From positions 3,348,001 through 3,412,000 of the forward strand of contig NZ_LT629711.1 of the NCBI RefSeq assembly GCF_900104525.1: 64,000 nucleotides of DNA. Reading direction: 5' to 3'. Within the stretch, counting starts at the first letter, position 1. Each line of letters begins with the position of its first letter. Made by a program: the position numbers and the translations under genes. This document shows positions 60,731 to 64,000 of this stretch, piece by piece. The notes below the pieces were generated by a model. It did not search any database, was not told the DNA's origin, and saw only the letters and a list, made by a program, of their open reading frames with translations. This DNA comes from Pedococcus dokdonensis. Its GTDB lineage: Bacteria > Actinomycetota > Actinomycetes > Actinomycetales > Dermatophilaceae.

Positions 60731-62361
60731 TGTCAGTCACTTCCGTGTCCGCCAGCGCACCCGCACGCACCACCGCCGCGGCGTCCACCGCCGCCGGCAC
60801 CGGCGAGATGTCGCACCGTCAGATCCTCGAGGCCATGACCGGCCTGCTCGCGGGCCTGTTCACCGCGATGCTCAGCAGCACCATCGTCTCGACCGCCCTG
60901 CCGACCATCATCGGCGACCTGCGCGGCACCCAGCGCCAGTACACCTGGGTGATCACCGCGTCGCTGCTCGCCACCACCGTGAGCACCCCGATCTGGGGCA
61001 AGCTGTCCGACCTGTTCAGCAAGAAGCTCCTCGTCCAGCTGTCCCTGCTGGTCTTCGTCGCCGGATCGATCGCGGCCGGCCTGTCGCAGACGGTCGGCTT
61101 CCTGATCGCCTGCCGTGTCGTGCAGGGGCTGGGCATGGGCGGGCTCACCGCCCTCACCCAGTCGATCATGGGCGCGATGATCGCCCCGCGCCAGCGCGGT
61201 CGGTATGCCGGCTACATGGGTGCCGTGATGGCCGTCGCCACCGTGAGCGGCCCGCTGCTCGGTGGGCTCATCGTCGACAGCAGCCTCGGGTGGCGCTGGA
61301 CGTTCTACGTCTGCATCCCGCTGGCCGTCATCGCGCTGTTCGTCCTCCAGGCCACGCTGCACATCACGACCGCCAAGCGGAAGCCGAAGATCGACTACCT
61401 CGGCGCGGGCCTGATCGGGGTCACCGCGTCACTGCCGCTGCTCTGGGTCACCTTCGCGGGCAACGACTTCCCCTGGTGGTCGGCGCAGACCGTCTGGTAC
61501 CTCGGCGGCACCGTGGTGGCACTGGTCCTCACCGTCGTCGTCGAGCTGCGTGCTGCCGAGCCGATCATCCCGATCCGGCTGCTCAAGAGCATGACGACCG
61601 GCCTCGTCGTCATCGCGAGCGCCGCCGTCGGTGTCGCGATGTTCGGTGGCACCACCTTCCTCACCCAGTACTTCCAGATCTCGAGGGACTACAGCCCGAC
61701 CCATGCCGGTCTGCTCACGATCCCGCTGATGGGTGCGCTGCTCCTCTCGTCCACCGTCGGTGGCCAGGTCGTGAGCCGCACCGGCCGGTGGAAGGGCATC
61801 ATCATCGGCGGCGCGGTCTTCCTCGTCGCAGGGACCGCGGGGCTCGGCCGGATCGACCACCTCACCCCGATGTGGCAGATCGGCGTCGCGATGGCGCTGA
61901 TGGGCTTCGGTGTGGGCGCGATGATGCAGAACCTGGTGCTCGCGGTGCAGAACTCGGTCGACGTGAGCAACATCGGCGCGGCCTCGGCGACCATCGCCTT
62001 CTTCCGCACCCTCGGTGGCGCGATCGGGGTCTCCGTGCTCGGTGCGGTCCTGGCCAACGGGGTCCGCGACAACATCACGGCCGGGCTCGCCGCCCTCGGG
62101 CCCAAGGCTGCTGCGGCCGCCCAGTCCGGTGGGGGCACCGGCACCCTCGACCTCAAGGACATGCCTGCGCCGATCGCCGACATCGTCCGCGCGGCCTACG
62201 GCGACGCGACCGGCCACATCTTCCTGATCAGTGCGGTCTTCGCCGCGGTGGCGCTGCTGGCGGTGCTGTTCGTCAAGGAGGTGCCGCTGCGCACGACCGT
62301 CTCGATGGCCGACGAGGTCAAGGTCGCGGCCACCACCGGGACCGGCGCCCCCTCCGCCTGA
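60730..62361 (+). CDS. MFS multidrug efflux pump, EmrB/QacA type
   Basis: A 543-residue, fourteen-helix DHA2 carrier (MLSSTIVSTALPTIIGDL, GKLSDLFSKKLLVQ). Coupled to the MarR gene upstream. Long loop near the end (AAAAQSGGGTGTLDLKDMPA) precedes the last helix. Confidence 0.93.
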   Translation: MSVTSVSASAPARTTAAASTAAGTGEMSHRQILEAMTGLLAGLFTAMLSSTIVSTALPTIIGDLRGTQRQYTWVITASLLATTVSTPIWGKLSDLFSKKLLVQLSLLVFVAGSIAAGLSQTVGFLIACRVVQGLGMGGLTALTQSIMGAMIAPRQRGRYAGYMGAVMAVATVSGPLLGGLIVDSSLGWRWTFYVCIPLAVIALFVLQATLHITTAKRKPKIDYLGAGLIGVTASLPLLWVTFAGNDFPWWSAQTVWYLGGTVVALVLTVVVELRAAEPIIPIRLLKSMTTGLVVIASAAVGVAMFGGTTFLTQYFQISRDYSPTHAGLLTIPLMGALLLSSTVGGQVVSRTGRWKGIIIGGAVFLVAGTAGLGRIDHLTPMWQIGVAMALMGFGVGAMMQNLVLAVQNSVDVSNIGAASATIAFFRTLGGAIGVSVLGAVLANGVRDNITAGLAALGPKAAAAAQSGGGTGTLDLKDMPAPIADIVRAAYGDATGHIFLISAVFAAVALLAVLFVKEVPLRTTVSMADEVKVAATTGTGAPSA

Positions 62362-62382
62362 CTCGCGCCTCCTGACCCACCT

Positions 62383-62454
62383 CGCAATACGGCGGTTGCG
62401 TCCACTCCCGCCCAACTATTGCCGGGGGGAAGGGGACGCAACTGCCGTATTGCG
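62383..62454 (+). terminator. Large inverted repeat after the MFS gene
   Basis: Two 21-base arms (62383-62403 and 62434-62454) pair with one mismatch around a 30-base loop. The arms begin CGCAATACGGC and end GCCGTATTGCG. Likely terminator. Confidence 0.72.
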
Positions 62455-62513
62455 TGGGCGAGACGACGGCGACGGCGCGTGACGAGGGCCACGCGTGCTC
62501 CAGGTTCCGGACC

Positions 62514-62525
62514 TACCGATCGGTA
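62514..62525. promoter_or_regulatory. TetR-type palindrome upstream of the dehydrogenase
   Basis: TACCGATCGGTA is a perfect palindrome 15 bases before the dehydrogenase start. This is a common TetR-family operator core; no tetR gene is in the window. Confidence 0.5.
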
Positions 62526-62540
62526 ACTAGGCTCCGGGCC

Positions 62541-63365
62541 ATGACGACGCTCTCCGGCACGACCATCATCATGTCCGGCGGGAGCCGCGGGATCGGCCTC
62601 GCGATCGCGGTCCGCGCAGCCCGCGACGGCGCCAACGTCGCCCTGATCGCCAAGACCGACCAGCCCGACCCGCGGCTGGCCGGCACCATCCACACGGCGG
62701 CCGCGGCGATCGAGGCGGCCGGTGGTCACGCGCTCCCGATCGTCGGCGACGTCCGCGACGACGAGCTCCTCGCGGCTGCCGTGGAGAAGACCGCGGCGCA
62801 GTTCGGTGGGATCGACGTCGTGGTCAACAACGCCAGCGTCCTCAACCTCAGCCCGACCGCCCAGCTCGAGCCGAAGCGCTACGACCTCATGCAGGACATC
62901 AACGTCCGCGGAACCTTCATGCTGACCCGCGCGGCCATCCCGCACCTGCTGGCCAGCCCGGACCCCAAGGTCCTGACGCTCTCCCCGCCCATCAACCTGG
63001 ACCCGCGCTGGTTCGCCGGCCACCCGGCATACACGATGGCGAAGTATGGGATGACGCTGGCAGCACTGGGATTCGCGCACGAGCTGGGACAGAAGGGCGT
63101 CTCGTCGACCTGTCTCTGGCCGGCCACCCTGGTCGCCACCGACGCGATCGGCAACCTGCCGGGCGGTGACCAGATGGTGAAGGTGAGCCGCAAGCCCGAG
63201 ATCGTCGCCGACGCCGCCTACGAGGTGCTCACCACCGACGGACAGGGTCTCAACGGCCAGACCCTGATCGACGAGGACCTCCTGAGGGCCCGCGGGGTGG
63301 CCGACTTCGCGGCCTACTCCATGACGGGCAAGGACGAGGGCCTCGCGCCCGACATCTTCCTCTGA
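62541..63365 (+). CDS. Short-chain dehydrogenase/reductase
   Basis: A 274-residue Rossmann enzyme with cofactor motif SGGSRGIG, NNAS and catalytic YTMAK. Resembles the HSDL2-like group of SDRs. Substrate unknown. ATG 62541. Confidence 0.93.
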   Translation: MTTLSGTTIIMSGGSRGIGLAIAVRAARDGANVALIAKTDQPDPRLAGTIHTAAAAIEAAGGHALPIVGDVRDDELLAAAVEKTAAQFGGIDVVVNNASVLNLSPTAQLEPKRYDLMQDINVRGTFMLTRAAIPHLLASPDPKVLTLSPPINLDPRWFAGHPAYTMAKYGMTLAALGFAHELGQKGVSSTCLWPATLVATDAIGNLPGGDQMVKVSRKPEIVADAAYEVLTTDGQGLNGQTLIDEDLLRARGVADFAAYSMTGKDEGLAPDIFL

Positions 63366-63371
63366 CCCCCG

Positions 63372-63417
63372 GTTGTGTGCCTGAGCGCGGTCCATGGACC
63401 GCGCTCAGGCACACAAC
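63372..63417. terminator. Perfect 46-bp palindrome between convergent genes
   Basis: A 23-base arm beginning GTTGTGTGCCTGAGCG is followed without loop by its exact reverse complement ending CAGGCACACAAC. It fills the gap between the dehydrogenase and the ABC-F gene. Likely bidirectional terminator. Confidence 0.8.
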
Positions 63418-63422
63418 TCGGG

Positions 63423-64000
<578 letters not shown>

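Larger units (their letters stand above)
40668..63032. repeat. Dispersed octamer GTATGCCG, 18 copies in the chromosomal part
   Basis: Positions (either strand): 40668, 41770, 43957, 48785, 49408, 50238, 51019, 52283, 52525, 54152, 54176, 55811, 57670, 57925, 59049, 59707, 61203, 63025. Ten read GTATGCCG and eight CGGCATAC on the plus strand. Seven continue as GTATGCCGTG. Only three copies (2168, 6228, 11403) lie in the 40-kb island. Confidence 0.8.

Overview
The window comes from a high-GC Gram-positive actinobacterium. Support for this includes a WhiB-family regulator, many GTG starts, ATGA/GTGA stop-start overlaps throughout, a CopD-CtaG fusion of actinobacterial type, and LMW-phosphatase-type arsenate reductases. 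Gene content to the right of 40 kb resembles Intrasporangiaceae/Micrococcales, but this is an inference from family knowledge, not a database match.

Two very different regions meet at about 40,053. Positions 1 to 40,053 are a metal- and sulfur-stress genomic island. It ends in a 42-bp 3' fragment of tRNA-Arg(ACG), followed by a strong hairpin that looks like the tRNA's own terminator. From 40,054 to 64,000 the sequence looks like resident chromosome. The octamer GTATGCCG occurs 18 times there on either strand, but only 3 times in the 40 kb of island.

Island, left part (1-14.2 kb): cytochrome c assembly (resB end, ccsB); a lipoprotein multicopper oxidase with two small four-helix membrane proteins; then a leftward copper operon of DUF3105, DUF305, copC, copD-ctaG, a small membrane protein and an apolipoprotein N-acyltransferase. 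A divergent two-component system, a small membrane protein and a ZIP-like transporter follow. Next (14.2-18.3 kb) is an arsenic block of two arsC genes, an aquaporin and a divergent ArsR-phosphatase fusion, then a probably 5'-truncated tyrosine recombinase beside a tRNA-Phe-like 3' fragment.

Island, middle (18.5-23.1 kb): a divergent persulfide-detoxification locus with a truncated sulfide:quinone reductase, a TauE exporter, a Cys-rich small protein, a persulfide dioxygenase-rhodanese and a rhodanese to the left, and thioredoxin, DUF302 and a CstR-like regulator to the right. Three TACCC/GGGTA operators lie between them. The same operator type sits at the start of a CopA ATPase (23.4-25.8 kb). 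A second copper two-component system faces a SHOCT protein, a multicopper oxidase and a DUF305 lipoprotein. An 11-bp-period direct repeat (CTTCATC type) lies upstream of both response regulators and of this DUF305 gene.

Island, right part (30.7-39.5 kb): an ArsR/CDF zinc-type pair; an ArsR gene with two SRPBCC proteins; a second persulfide module (ArsR-rhodanese, MFS, persulfide dioxygenase) behind an AT-rich palindrome; YnfA; and small thiol or zinc proteins ending with a DinB-like protein. Broken copies of the DinB and MFS genes elsewhere in the island indicate repeated rearrangement.

Chromosome (40-64 kb): a compact type III polyketide cluster (Idi, FAD oxidoreductase, ICMT-type methyltransferase, type III PKS, UbiA) that probably makes a modified or prenylated phenolic lipid or quinone; WhiB; a hybrid sensor kinase ending in an ANTAR domain; a WYL regulator with an MFS pump; two overlapping CrcB fluoride channels with an aminotransferase; a PadR/MFS pair behind 22-bp tandem repeats; an MFS/PLP-decarboxylase pair; MarR regulators with an MFS pump; a short-chain dehydrogenase; and the end of an ABC-F protein. 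Large near-perfect palindromes separate several of these genes. No transposase, CRISPR array, rRNA or complete tRNA was found.
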